Shown in pieces: positions 1-8,479 of a stretch of 64,000 nucleotides of DNA. The notes beneath the pieces were generated by a model. It was not told the DNA's origin, made no database searches, and worked only from the letters and a program-made list of their open reading frames with translations. The stretch lies in contig DAOVRZ010000004.1 in the NCBI GenBank assembly GCA_030627905.1, positions 41,545 to 105,544 of the forward strand. Reading direction: 5' to 3'. This DNA is from JAGMES01 sp023128035. GTDB lineage: Bacteria > Bacillota > Halanaerobiia > DY22613. The position numbers and the translations under genes are program-made. Position 1 is the first letter of the stretch; the number at the start of each line of letters is the position of its first letter.

Positions 1-1
1 A

Positions 2-1342
2 ATACTAGCAATGAAGGTTGTAGCTATAGCTGTTCCATTTGGTTGGAATATAACAGTACAGGCTTTATTCAACTATCCAACGATTAAGAAACTTGCTGAT
101 AAGATAAATGGAAATCTTAAAATTGAGTCGAAAGCTAAAAGTACTGATGTAGGAGCTATAGTAATTCAAGAGGTAATAAAAAGTTATCAAGAAATAGCGA
201 TTAGTGGAGATACTTTAGAAATTGAAAATGTCTTATTAACAGGAGCTACAGGGTTTTTAGGAATACATATATTAGAAGAGTTATTGTTAAATACAGATGC
301 CAATATTTATTGCTTGGTTCGAGGAGAAGATGAAAACAGGGCCAAAACTCGATTATTAGGCTTAATGGATATCTATTTTGATGGTAAGTATGACCAGTGG
401 ATGGATAAAAGAATTTATGTAGTTAGAGGTGAACTGACTTTTAGTCAATTTGGACTCTCAGAAGAAGAGTATATTTCTTTAGGAGCAAAGATTGATTCAA
501 TTTTACATCCTGCTGCGATAGTAAAGCATTTTGGTAATTACTCTGATTTTGAGAAAGTGAATGTATTAGGAACAAAAGAAGTGATTGATTTTGCAATAAA
601 ATATGGAGTAAGATTAAATCATATCTCAACAATGAGTGTTTCAGGAACTGCTGTAAAGGGAGAGCAAGATGTAGTATTTACTGAAAATGATTTTTATGTC
701 GGTCAGAATTATGCAGATAATGTATATGTCAAGAGTAAATTTGAAGCAGAGAATCTGGTATTTAAAGCAATGAATGAAGGTTTAGATGCAACGATTTTTA
801 GAGTTGGGAATCTGACAGGAAGATATAGAGATGGACATTTTCAGACGAATATCGGAGAGAATGCGTTTTATAATTTAATAAAATCTATAGTAGAATTAAA
901 GAGTGTGTCTGCAGAAATGATAGAACAACCTTTTGAGTTTACGCCTATAGATTTGTGTAGTAGAGTGATTGTAGAATTGATGAAAACTAAAGAATCCGTA
1001 GGAAGAGTATTTCATGTATATAATCAAAATCAAGTGAAATTAGCTGAACTGTTGCCTGTCTTGGCTAAGATGGGGTTGGAGATAGATGTGATAGATGAGT
1101 TGTCAATTGATGAATATGTTAGGACATTTGCAAAAGATCAGGATAAGTTGGAAAAGCTGCAGGGTTTGATGCATCTTTATCAGCTTAAAGTTGATCCTAG
1201 TTCAGAGTATAGGTCAGGTGTAACGATTGATTCGACTATAACAGTGGAGTATTTAAGGCAAATTGGTTTTGAATGGCCTGGGATAGATCAGGAGTATTTG
1301 GTGAAGGTTGTGGAGTATATGATGGAGGTTGAGTTTGTTTGA
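2..1342 (+). CDS. carrier-protein tail plus thioester reductase domain (C-terminal end of an NRPS-type gene, 5' truncated)
   Basis: The reading frame stays open to the window edge, so the first ATG (position 11) is probably internal. The first ~35 residues match the second half of a peptidyl or acyl carrier domain: helix, then LFNYPTIKKLADKI. The phosphopantetheine serine would lie just upstream of base 1. After a linker, a Rossmann domain begins with LLTGATGFLG (GxxGxxG near residues 78-84 counted from the first ATG) and carries the YVKSK Tyr-x3-Lys pair of extended short-chain dehydrogenases. This is the layout of thioester reductase (R) domains, which use NAD(P)H to release a carrier-bound chain as aldehyde or alcohol. 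It therefore ends a nonribosomal peptide or lipopeptide assembly enzyme whose bulk lies to the left. A free-standing carrier-reductase is the alternative. A terminator follows immediately. Confidence 0.85.
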   Translation: MLAMKVVAIAVPFGWNITVQALFNYPTIKKLADKINGNLKIESKAKSTDVGAIVIQEVIKSYQEIAISGDTLEIENVLLTGATGFLGIHILEELLLNTDANIYCLVRGEDENRAKTRLLGLMDIYFDGKYDQWMDKRIYVVRGELTFSQFGLSEEEYISLGAKIDSILHPAAIVKHFGNYSDFEKVNVLGTKEVIDFAIKYGVRLNHISTMSVSGTAVKGEQDVVFTENDFYVGQNYADNVYVKSKFEAENLVFKAMNEGLDATIFRVGNLTGRYRDGHFQTNIGENAFYNLIKSIVELKSVSAEMIEQPFEFTPIDLCSRVIVELMKTKESVGRVFHVYNQNQVKLAELLPVLAKMGLEIDVIDELSIDEYVRTFAKDQDKLEKLQGLMHLYQLKVDPSSEYRSGVTIDSTITVEYLRQIGFEWPGIDQEYLVKVVEYMMEVEFV

Positions 1343-1360
1343 TAATTGGAATTAAGATAG

Positions 1361-1393
1361 AGATGAGCTGAGTTATTGGGCTCATCTTTTTTT
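1361..1393 (+). terminator. intrinsic terminator after the thioester reductase gene
   Basis: AGATGAGC and GCTCATCT form an 8-bp stem around an 11-nt loop, followed by an unbroken T tract. It closes the reductase transcript immediately before the SigH-like promoter of the restriction genes. Confidence 0.85.
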
Positions 1394-1395
1394 AT

Positions 1396-1422
1396 GCAGG
1401 AAATATAACATTTTACTAGAAT
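1396..1422 (+). promoter_or_regulatory. SigH (Spo0H)-type promoter for the McrBC-like pair
   Basis: GCAGGAA at 1396-1402 and GAAT at 1419-1422 are separated by exactly 16 bases. This is the geometry of Bacillus SigH promoters such as spoVG (GCAGGA...GAAT). The same boxes with the same spacing occur at 4546, 6070 and 26714. The box lies 42 bases upstream of the McrB-like start codon, and no SigA-like pair is evident here. Confidence 0.6.
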
Positions 1423-1463
1423 ATGATGTTTAGTGACAATAGATTTTATGAAAGGGGTATGCA

Positions 1464-2924
1464 ATGGAACAACTAATTAATTTAATCCATGAATATGGAA
1501 ATGAAAATTGGTCAGAGAGAAGTCAAAATGCATTTGCTCAACTATTTGGCTCTGAGGGAGGACGGTATCGTAAAGATGCTCAGAAAGTGGTGTCTTTTCG
1601 AACACCTGAATCTACTACGATTCCTTTTGCTTCAATTATTCATAAATCCAATCCTGATTCTGGCCTATATGGCGGTATGAGTTTTGTTATTTTTCCAGTA
1701 TCAGATGCTCCTTCTCTTATTGCAATGGTAGTTGGCAAGCAGGGTTTAAGTCCAGATGAAGAAGTACTTGCACGCCCTGGACATGGGCGAAAGGTTAAAG
1801 CAATTTGTTCTTGGTTAAATAAAAAGTATGGTAAAGGAAAAATGGTTGCATGGGCAAAGCAAGATCCAGTTCGCATAGATATGGATATACCTAGCCATAT
1901 AAAAAAATTATTTTTGGAGTACGATTCTGTCTTTAAAAAGTATGGTAAAGTTATTTATGGTTTTTTTGTTCCCTTGCCTGAAAATATTGAAGTTACTTCA
2001 GAAGCATTAAAAGCTTTTTTAGATTTAACGTTTGAGGAACGTGGATACTATCCATTAAGTTCAGTATCTGACGAATCAGAAAAGATTCGTTTGGCATATT
2101 TTTCTCATTTAATGAATGATTTTAACAAAGATGAAGTATTAGAACTTCTTAGAGATAGGCGATTTGTTGTTTTAGAAGGCCCTCCGGGTACAGGTAAAAC
2201 GAGGATGGCTTTACAGATATTGAAGAATGCTTACAACAATAATGGTTTTTCAGTTCAATTTCATCCCAATACTACCTATGAAAATTTTGTAGGTGGTTTG
2301 GCTCCGGTGTCAACAACAGACGGAATGGGCTTCCGTTTTGAACCTAAAAAAGGTTTTTTGATGGAAGCTATTGAAGGTGCGGTTTCTAATCCATCTAAAC
2401 TTTTTCTTTTACATATAGATGAGATTAATCGTGCAGATCTTTCGAAGGTGTTGGGTGAAGCGATCTTTCTATTTGAGGCAAATGCAGAAATCAATAGAAG
2501 CATAAATTTACCATATGATTTTGGTGGAAGTTTTGAAAGTAAATTAGAATTACCAGATAATTTACATATACTAGGGACTATGAACAGTACAGACCGGAGT
2601 ATTGCTATTGTAGATGTAGCAGTTCGGCGACGGTTTGCTTTTGTAAAGCTTTGGCCTCAAATGAGAGTTGTACAGGAACATAGTGATGAATTAATGCAAA
2701 AAGCTTATCGTGAGTTATTATCAATTTTCATTGAGTACGCCTCAGATGAGGGTTTAGAACTTATACCAGGTCATTCTTATTTTCTTGAAAAAGATGATAA
2801 AAAGGCGGCAAGGTCTCTTAAAGTTAATCTAGCTCCACTTTTAGAAGAATATCTATCACAGGGGTATGTGGCTGGTTTCTCAGAACCAATTCGTTCATAT
2901 TTACAGTGGATAGAGAGTTTATAA
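1464..2924 (+). CDS. mcrB: McrB-like AAA+ NTPase of a type IV (McrBC) restriction system
   Basis: This is the motor subunit of a modification-dependent restriction enzyme. Residues ~1-200 form a variable N-terminal region that should hold DNA recognition; I do not recognise its fold. The motor follows: Walker A GPPGTGKT at 239-246, Walker B LLHIDEINRAD, and the family motif MNSTDRS, which matches the MNTADRS signature of McrB GTPases and ends in an arginine-rich sensor (VAVRRRF). At 486 residues the length is normal. The ATG is preceded by AAAGGGG. The McrC-like gene starts one base after its stop, so the two are certainly cotranscribed. Target modification (methylcytosine, hydroxymethyl or glucosylated bases) cannot be read from the sequence. 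Confidence 0.88.
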   Translation: MEQLINLIHEYGNENWSERSQNAFAQLFGSEGGRYRKDAQKVVSFRTPESTTIPFASIIHKSNPDSGLYGGMSFVIFPVSDAPSLIAMVVGKQGLSPDEEVLARPGHGRKVKAICSWLNKKYGKGKMVAWAKQDPVRIDMDIPSHIKKLFLEYDSVFKKYGKVIYGFFVPLPENIEVTSEALKAFLDLTFEERGYYPLSSVSDESEKIRLAYFSHLMNDFNKDEVLELLRDRRFVVLEGPPGTGKTRMALQILKNAYNNNGFSVQFHPNTTYENFVGGLAPVSTTDGMGFRFEPKKGFLMEAIEGAVSNPSKLFLLHIDEINRADLSKVLGEAIFLFEANAEINRSINLPYDFGGSFESKLELPDNLHILGTMNSTDRSIAIVDVAVRRRFAFVKLWPQMRVVQEHSDELMQKAYRELLSIFIEYASDEGLELIPGHSYFLEKDDKKAARSLKVNLAPLLEEYLSQGYVAGFSEPIRSYLQWIESL

Positions 2925-2925
2925 A

Positions 2926-4419
2926 ATGGCAAAGTTAAAGAAACGTCGAAAGTCATATTCTAGATCGCCGCTTTTGTCTTATAAACCGGGAGAATCTCCA
3001 TGTCTTGAAATTACAGATTCATCTATTTTGAGGATATCATCTGAATTTTTTCTTAAAGGAGATCGACCTCGTGATTATTGGTCTCAAGCAGGACGTTTAG
3101 GAAAACAATTTATTACACAAAACCGTGGAATATTAAATGACTTTGGGATATCTGCTTCAATCGATTATGACGGAAATTCAGTTGATTTAGTTTTAAAATC
3201 TAGTAATTATGTAGGCGCACTTCCTCTCCTTTCGCCAACATCAGGACAACCTGACTATGGTTTGATAATAAAACCGAGGTTTGAGTGGTTAGGTATTGGA
3301 CCTATGCTTGCTCAGATGGGGTGGAGAATAATCCCCAATCCGATAAAAGAATTACCTTTGCTTCCGCGTTCAGATAGAAAGATTCCATCTTGGGTATTAT
3401 CAATGATTATACTTGCAAGAATTCAGAGACTGTTAGATCATTTAGAAAGAAGATTTGAATACAGTGAATCTGATTTATCTGCCCCACGTGGGAGTGTTAA
3501 CTGGACAAGTTATGTGACTTCACGGATGTCAACAGCTCAATTTTTAAAGGTACCTTGTCGATACCCTGATTTACGTGATGATCAAGAACTAAAATCTGCA
3601 ATTCATTTTACATTACTTAAGCAATTGTCAAGCTTAGAAAGTCAACGGAATTCTGGAGTATTTGTATTACAACTTATTTCGTTATGTCATTCTTTATTAG
3701 AACAGGTTAGAAGTGTAGTACCAAAAAGGCCTTCTCCTATGCTTATGCAATCATGGTCTCATGGGCCATTTAAGCGAGAGATTTTTCATAATGGTTTGCA
3801 AGCTATGGAATGGACAATTGAAGATCGTGGTCTTGCTGGCCTTGGAGATTTACAGGGGTTGCCGTGGATTATGTCAATGGAAGAATTTTTTGAAGCGTGG
3901 CTTGAAACTATTACTGAAAGATTAGCAGTACAAATTGGAGGGAGAATTCGAACTGGTAGAAAAAGAGAAACTATTGCTCCAATTAGTTGGGAGCCGTCAT
4001 ATTTGGGCTCTCAAAAATATCTTTTACCTGATTTGGTTTTAGAAAGAGAAAATGAGACAATTATTCTTGATGCAAAATATAAAGGGCATTGGGAAGAATT
4101 AAGCGTTAATCATTGGGATAAGTTGGATGATTACCTTAAAGAACGTCACAGGGAAGATTTACTTCAGATATTAGCTTATTCAACTCTTTATTCCACTAAA
4201 AGAATAGTTAGTTGTCTTGTTTATCCTTGTTCACAGCAAACGTGGGAATCATTAAAAAGAAGAGATCGGCTTTATCATCGGGCTTCATTGAGTTCTGGAA
4301 GTAGAAGAGTAGATGTTATTTTAACTGCTGCTCCGATGGGAGTTAAGATTGAAGAAAGCTCTACAATAATTGGTGAGGATATTACTGGCTGGAGAAATTT
4401 CTTGAATATAAGCAAATAA
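2926..4419 (+). CDS. mcrC: McrC-like nuclease subunit
   Basis: This is the partner of the McrB-like motor, expected to cut DNA once the motor has translocated. The C-terminal half carries a PD-(D/E)xK type active site: LLPDLVLE with Asp369, then IILDAKYK with Asp382-x-Lys384. McrC family nucleases have this arrangement. The N-terminal ~330 residues are a basic region that begins KKRRKSYSR and probably binds McrB and DNA. At 497 residues it is longer than E. coli McrC (about 350) but within the range of the wider McrC/LlaJI-like family. Its start codon sits 1 bp after the mcrB stop, so translation is likely coupled. A strong terminator follows. Confidence 0.85.
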   Translation: MAKLKKRRKSYSRSPLLSYKPGESPCLEITDSSILRISSEFFLKGDRPRDYWSQAGRLGKQFITQNRGILNDFGISASIDYDGNSVDLVLKSSNYVGALPLLSPTSGQPDYGLIIKPRFEWLGIGPMLAQMGWRIIPNPIKELPLLPRSDRKIPSWVLSMIILARIQRLLDHLERRFEYSESDLSAPRGSVNWTSYVTSRMSTAQFLKVPCRYPDLRDDQELKSAIHFTLLKQLSSLESQRNSGVFVLQLISLCHSLLEQVRSVVPKRPSPMLMQSWSHGPFKREIFHNGLQAMEWTIEDRGLAGLGDLQGLPWIMSMEEFFEAWLETITERLAVQIGGRIRTGRKRETIAPISWEPSYLGSQKYLLPDLVLERENETIILDAKYKGHWEELSVNHWDKLDDYLKERHREDLLQILAYSTLYSTKRIVSCLVYPCSQQTWESLKRRDRLYHRASLSSGSRRVDVILTAAPMGVKIEESSTIIGEDITGWRNFLNISK

Positions 4420-4437
4420 ATTTTAAGTATTATTAGA

Positions 4438-4472
4438 AAAAGGGTTGAAGTCATTTGGGCTTCAACCTTTTT
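4438..4472 (+). terminator. terminator after mcrC
   Basis: AAGGGTTGAAG and CTTCAACCTTTTT form a stem of about 10 bp followed by a T tract. It ends the restriction operon. Confidence 0.85.
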
Positions 4473-4517
4473 GTATATTAAATTCGATGTAATAACTTTG
4501 TCATTACATGAAACTAG

Positions 4518-4546
4518 GATGAGCTTATTCGAGCTCATCTTTTTTG
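4518..4546 (+). terminator. second hairpin terminator
   Basis: GATGAGCT and AGCTCATC form a perfect 8-bp stem over a 6-nt loop, followed by T6. It closely resembles the terminator at 1361, and like that one it runs directly into a GCAGGAA promoter box. The terminator-plus-promoter block may therefore have been duplicated around the restriction genes. Confidence 0.75.
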
Positions 4547-4572
4547 CAGGAAAAATAATTCTTTACGAGAAT
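4546..4572 (+). promoter_or_regulatory. SigH-type promoter for the GNAT/NUDIX pair
   Basis: GCAGGAA (4546-4552), 16 bases, GAAT (4569-4572). Boxes and spacing are identical to the site at 1396. It lies about 72 bases upstream of the GNAT start codon. Confidence 0.6.
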
Positions 4573-4644
4573 ATATTGATGAAAGATCATCGAAAATAAG
4601 AAATATTAACTATAAATTTTCATTAAACAAAAGGAGTGATTTAT

Positions 4645-5199
4645 ATGTTCAAACACCAAATCAACACCACTACCAACCTACGTCTACTCCAATTCAACCA
4701 CGCCGAAGAGCTCTTTACCCTAACCGACTCATGTCGCCCATATCTCAGAGAATGGCTCCCTTGGGTAGATGGCACCAAAACTGTTGCCGACACAAAAGCA
4801 TTTATCGAAAGCACCCTTAAACAATTCGCATCAAACAACGGTTTCCAAGCTGGAATCTGGTATCAAGATAAACTAGCAGGAGTTATTGGATACCATGCAT
4901 TTAATTCAGCTCTTAAATCTACCAGTATTGGATATTGGCTTAGTAAAGATTTTCAAGGAAAAGGAATTATGACAACGGCATGTGAAGCTATGGTGGATTA
5001 TGCATTTTTAGAGTTAAATTTTAACAGAGTAGAAATAAGATGTGCTGAACAAAATTATAAAAGTAGAGCAATTCCTGAAAGATTAGGCTTTGTTCAAGAA
5101 GGAATCATTAGAGAAGCAGAGTTTCTTTGCGGTCACTATGTAGATCATGTTGTATATGGAATGCTGGCAAAGGATTGGCAAAAAAGAAAAGGTGAGTAA
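4645..5199 (+). CDS. GNAT acetyltransferase, RimJ/RimL-like
   Basis: The protein is predicted to transfer acetyl from acetyl-CoA to an amine, often a ribosomal protein N-terminus in the RimL group. Residues show the usual order: N-terminal TTTNLRLLQF strand, the substrate segment ending LPWVDGTKT, the acetyl-CoA loop with GYWLSKDFQGKGIMT (R/Q-x-x-G-x-G/A type), and the C-terminal NFNRVEIRCAEQN..SRAIPERLGFVQEG motif seen across the family. It has 184 residues. I chose the ATG at 4645 because the GTG at 4636 lies inside the AAGGAG ribosome site. The NUDIX gene starts 1 bp after its stop, so they share an operon. The first ~60 codons are richer in C than the rest, hinting at a mosaic history. 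Confidence 0.85.
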   Translation: MFKHQINTTTNLRLLQFNHAEELFTLTDSCRPYLREWLPWVDGTKTVADTKAFIESTLKQFASNNGFQAGIWYQDKLAGVIGYHAFNSALKSTSIGYWLSKDFQGKGIMTTACEAMVDYAFLELNFNRVEIRCAEQNYKSRAIPERLGFVQEGIIREAEFLCGHYVDHVVYGMLAKDWQKRKGE

Positions 5200-5200
5200 A

Positions 5201-5821
5201 ATGAATATCAACGATATAACCAACAAAATAAAAAACCGCGAAGCTATGCCAATAGATATCAAGGCTAAATATTCAGTCTTATTACCTTTGATTAACGTGG
5301 ATGGAGAGTTGCATATATTATTTGAAGTCAGATCAAATGATTTGGATACTCAACCAGGTGAGATATCGTTTCCGGGTGGTAAAGTTGAATCAGGAGAAAC
5401 TTTTCAAGATGCTGCTGTTCGAGAAACTTCAGAAGAATTAAATATACCTATTGAACAGATTGAAATTATTAATGAATTAGATTATATGGTATCACCTTTT
5501 AACTTAATTATTCACTGTTATGCAGGTCTGCTAAATGTGGAGGATTGGAAAAAGATCAAGTTTAATCAGAATGAAGTGGCTGAAATTTTTACTGTTCCAC
5601 TTAAGTTTTTTATCGATAATCAGCCATCGGCATACCCTTCTTATATAACTGTACAGTTAGAAGAGGATTTTCCTTATCATTTAATCCCTAATGGTAAAGA
5701 TTATGATTGGCGTCGTGGAAGATACCCGGTTTATTTTTATCATTATAAAGATTATACTATTTGGGGCATTACCGCAAAGTTAATGAAAAATTTTATCGAT
5801 ATTTTGAATAATGATAGATAA
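5201..5821 (+). CDS. NUDIX hydrolase, CoA pyrophosphatase-like (NudL/YeaB type)
   Basis: It hydrolyses a nucleoside diphosphate linked to another moiety. The Nudix box is complete, running from GGKVESGE through RETSEEL. Just before it, VRSNDLDTQPGEISFPGG matches the NudL-type motif that marks coenzyme A pyrophosphatases, so CoA or a CoA derivative is the likeliest substrate. It has 206 residues, normal for the family. The start at 5201 is preceded by AAAAGGTGAG. It is cotranscribed with the acetyltransferase; an acetyl-CoA user next to a CoA hydrolase could be linked metabolically, but that is inference. An intrinsic terminator begins right after the stop. Confidence 0.85.
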   Translation: MNINDITNKIKNREAMPIDIKAKYSVLLPLINVDGELHILFEVRSNDLDTQPGEISFPGGKVESGETFQDAAVRETSEELNIPIEQIEIINELDYMVSPFNLIIHCYAGLLNVEDWKKIKFNQNEVAEIFTVPLKFFIDNQPSAYPSYITVQLEEDFPYHLIPNGKDYDWRRGRYPVYFYHYKDYTIWGITAKLMKNFIDILNNDR

Positions 5822-5822
5822 A

Positions 5823-5852
5823 AAAGTCTCCTGATTGGAGACTTTTTCTTTT
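5823..5852 (+). terminator. terminator after the NUDIX gene
   Basis: AAAGTCTCC and GGAGACTTT form a perfect 9-bp stem over a 5-nt loop, with a following T tract. Confidence 0.9.
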
Positions 5853-6069
5853 ATAAAAAGGATTTTATTAATTAATAGTCAATATATTGCCATAAACTAA
5901 ATAATGTTTAGGGTAATCGCTATGAGGAGGTTAGGGTTAAAACTTTTTGTTATTTTGGCTATGAGATTAAATATAATCTCATAGCTTTCTTTATTTATCA
6001 CAAAAATTAATAATATCATCTAAAAATTTATATTCAAAAATAAATTTTAACTTAATTAAACAAAACAAA
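5853..6069. other. AT-rich intergenic stretch with one long hairpin
   Basis: No gene is seen. The only clear structure is at 5958-5985: twelve bases (GCTATGAGATTA) pair perfectly with their complement across the 4-nt loop AATA. The 3' side is T-rich, so it may act as a terminator. A 20-codon open frame starts at 5922 and ends inside the hairpin; it has no convincing support. Confidence 0.5.
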
Positions 6070-6096
6070 GCAGGAAAAAAGAACTATATCTAGAAT
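6070..6096 (+). promoter_or_regulatory. SigH-type promoter for the repeat lipoprotein
   Basis: GCAGGAA (6070-6076), 16 bases, GAAT (6093-6096), about 112 bases before the start codon. This is one of four such boxes in the window. Confidence 0.55.
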
Positions 6097-6207
6097 TAAA
6101 TTAAACAAGGAATAAGTTGGTAATGATAATTTTTTCTCCTAAGAAAAGACAATAATTTGCTGTTTTAATCAATTAAAATAAATTCAAGTAAATGGAAGGA
6201 GGAAATT

Positions 6208-8328
6208 ATGAAGAAAAAATTGTATGTGGTAGTGTTGTTATTAATTGTAATGGCTTTGACAGGGTGTGTTGATCAGCTTCAGAATTTTTTGCCTATGTAC
6301 ACGCTAACAGTGGAAATTGAGGGGCAGGGAAGTGTTCTTCCTCAAAGTGGTAAGCATCTTCCCGGAGAAAAGGTAGAATTAGAGGTTGAAGCAGAAAATG
6401 GATGGCGGTTTAAAGACTGGGGTGGGCTAAATGGCTCAGAGGTAGTGAATAACAATATCATCATGAATGATAATAAATCAATTACTGCAGTATTTATACA
6501 AGATACGAATGGAGGAGGAGAGGTAACAGAAAATGAAGTGTATGTTAAACTTCATTTACCGGAACCTGTTCCAGGTAAAAACTTTGAGTTTTATGTGGAT
6601 TATGATATTGACCCAGGCAATGGATATGAGGCCATGTATAAGGGCGTTTCTGGTACTGGGCCAGTAATTGAACAATCACTTCAAGTACAACCTGGTAACT
6701 ATTATATTTATGCAGCGGTAGATGCGAATGGTACAGGTTTTCATGAAAATGGGCCAGATAAGGGTGACTTTGTAGGTATCTATGGTGGTTCTTTCGATAA
6801 TTGGCCTGAATCCCCAAATGCATATGTTCCTGATAATGGATCTGCAGATTTTGATCTGTATATGCAAGTTATGGAAGAGGATTGGAAAGAAGAAAATGTA
6901 ATTGTAAGACTTAATTTACCGTATCAAGTAGACCATAAAAAATTCGTGGTTTTTGCTGATAATGATATGGATCCTGATAATGGTTATGTATCAGAATATT
7001 GGGGAGAAACATATTGGTCAGATGTAATAGAAGCCCAAATGTTTGTTCCAGAAGGTAACTATTTCATTTATGCAGCAATAGATGCAAATGGATCAGGTTT
7101 TAATGAAGAGGGTCCAGATGTAGGTGACTTTTTAGGAGTCTATGGTGGTTCTATGGATTATATGCCAGAATATCCAAACGCATATGTTCCTCATGATAGG
7201 ATGGAAGATTTTAATATTGATATGTTTATTATGGAAGAGGATTGGAAAGAGGATAATGTAAAAGTAACATTAGAATTACCATATCCAGTACTTGATAAAG
7301 AATATGTGATTGCGATAGATGATGATGCTAACCCCGAAAATGGAGTCTTGTGGGATTACTGGGGTATCTGTGATGGGTCAGATATTATCGAGAGAACAAT
7401 CTCTTTACCGCATGGTGATTACAATATTTATGCAGCTGTAAATTTGAATGATTCAAATTTTGATGGTGGTCCACTAGCTGGTGATCTGGTAGGTGTATTT
7501 GGAGGAAGTATTGATCAGTGGCCAGCATATCAAAATGCGCATGTTCCAGAAGAAGGATTCGTAGATTTCGGTGTTAAATTACAGGTTTTAGAAGAAGATT
7601 GGACAGAAGAGGATAATGTGATTGTAAGGCTGGAGCTACCTTATCCAGTAGAACATAAGGAATATGTTATCATCGCTGATGATGATCTTGATCCTGAAAA
7701 TGGGGTCATTGCAGAATACTTAGGCGAATGTGATTGGACTCAAGTTATTGAAGCTACTATGTATCTTCCAGCAGGTCAATACTTTATCTATGCAGCAGTA
7801 GATGCTAATGGTAATGGATTAGAGGAGATTGGCCCTGATATCGGTGATTTTGTTGGAATATATGGCGATCCAAATGATGAGTGGGTAGATTATCCAAATG
7901 CTTATGTTCCAGAAGAGGGAATGGTTCAGTTTGATATTGATTTGGTTATTGTTGAAGAATGGGAAGAAGAAAACGTAATCGTAAAACTTAATTTGCCATA
8001 TGCAGTAGAAGGCAAAGAATATGTGATTTCGATTGATAATGATAATGATCCAGACAACGGTGTTTTGTATGATTACTGGGGGATGACTGAAGGTACAGAT
8101 TATATCGAGGAATATATTTATCTGCCATCAGGTGAGTACTGTATTTATGCGGCAGTGAATATGAATGATTCGGATTTCGAGACTGGCCCGCTTGCAGGTG
8201 ATCTTGTGGGTATTTTTGGTGGAAGTAGCGACGAATGGCCTGATTATCCAAATGCATATGTGCCAGAAGAAGGAATGGTTGGTTTTGGTATAGAAATGCA
8301 TGTTATAGAATATGATTGGGAAATGTAA
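6208..8328 (+). CDS. secreted lipoprotein with an InlB-type B-repeat and five 120-residue acidic repeats
   Basis: An N-terminal lipoprotein signal is clear: MKKK, a hydrophobic run, then LTGC with Cys20 as lipid anchor. Residues ~30-97 resemble the divergent InlB B-repeat/bacterial-repeat domain (LTVEIEGQGSV...WRFKDWGG...ITAVF). From residue 111 five units start at 111, 231, 351, 471 and 590. Each runs from V-x-V-x-L-x-LPYPV through a DxDxDPxNG loop and xIYAAVDANG to NAYVPEEG and EEDW. The D-rich loops could bind calcium. The protein sits on the outer face of the membrane and is very acidic. Function is unknown; adhesion or surface sensing is plausible. The ATG follows GGAAGGAGG. It is monocistronic between a SigH-like promoter and a terminator. 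Confidence 0.85.
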   Translation: MKKKLYVVVLLLIVMALTGCVDQLQNFLPMYTLTVEIEGQGSVLPQSGKHLPGEKVELEVEAENGWRFKDWGGLNGSEVVNNNIIMNDNKSITAVFIQDTNGGGEVTENEVYVKLHLPEPVPGKNFEFYVDYDIDPGNGYEAMYKGVSGTGPVIEQSLQVQPGNYYIYAAVDANGTGFHENGPDKGDFVGIYGGSFDNWPESPNAYVPDNGSADFDLYMQVMEEDWKEENVIVRLNLPYQVDHKKFVVFADNDMDPDNGYVSEYWGETYWSDVIEAQMFVPEGNYFIYAAIDANGSGFNEEGPDVGDFLGVYGGSMDYMPEYPNAYVPHDRMEDFNIDMFIMEEDWKEDNVKVTLELPYPVLDKEYVIAIDDDANPENGVLWDYWGICDGSDIIERTISLPHGDYNIYAAVNLNDSNFDGGPLAGDLVGVFGGSIDQWPAYQNAHVPEEGFVDFGVKLQVLEEDWTEEDNVIVRLELPYPVEHKEYVIIADDDLDPENGVIAEYLGECDWTQVIEATMYLPAGQYFIYAAVDANGNGLEEIGPDIGDFVGIYGDPNDEWVDYPNAYVPEEGMVQFDIDLVIVEEWEEENVIVKLNLPYAVEGKEYVISIDNDNDPDNGVLYDYWGMTEGTDYIEEYIYLPSGEYCIYAAVNMNDSDFETGPLAGDLVGIFGGSSDEWPDYPNAYVPEEGMVGFGIEMHVIEYDWEM
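6538..8325 (+). repeat. five tandem ~360-bp coding repeats
   Basis: Repeat units begin near 6538, 6898, 7258, 7618 and 7975, a period of 360, 360, 360 and 357 bases. Two subtypes are visible. Units 1, 2 and 4 carry AAVDANG..GPDxGDF; units 3 and 5 carry AAVNxNDSxF..GPLAGDLVG. DNA identity is moderate, so the array is old rather than recently expanded. Confidence 0.85.
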
Positions 8329-8350
8329 AGACGTTTAAATACTGAGATTT

Positions 8351-8380
8351 AAAAAAGCTCCCTTTGGGGAGTTTTTTTCT
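8351..8380 (+). terminator. terminator after the repeat lipoprotein
   Basis: AAAAAGCTCCC, a 3-nt loop, and GGGGAGTTTTTTT form a short strong hairpin with a T tract. Confidence 0.85.
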
Positions 8381-8479
8381 TGGAAAAATTATAATTATGT
8401 GATATATGTCAATGTTAGATTAGGAAAAATCGAGTATAGTATAAATAGGAACTAAATATGAGATAGGGGGAATTTACTG

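Noticed and set aside
8425..8452. possible SigH-type box TTAGGAA-N16-AAAT before the cupin gene
   Set aside because: Both boxes deviate from the four consistent sites, so it was not counted.
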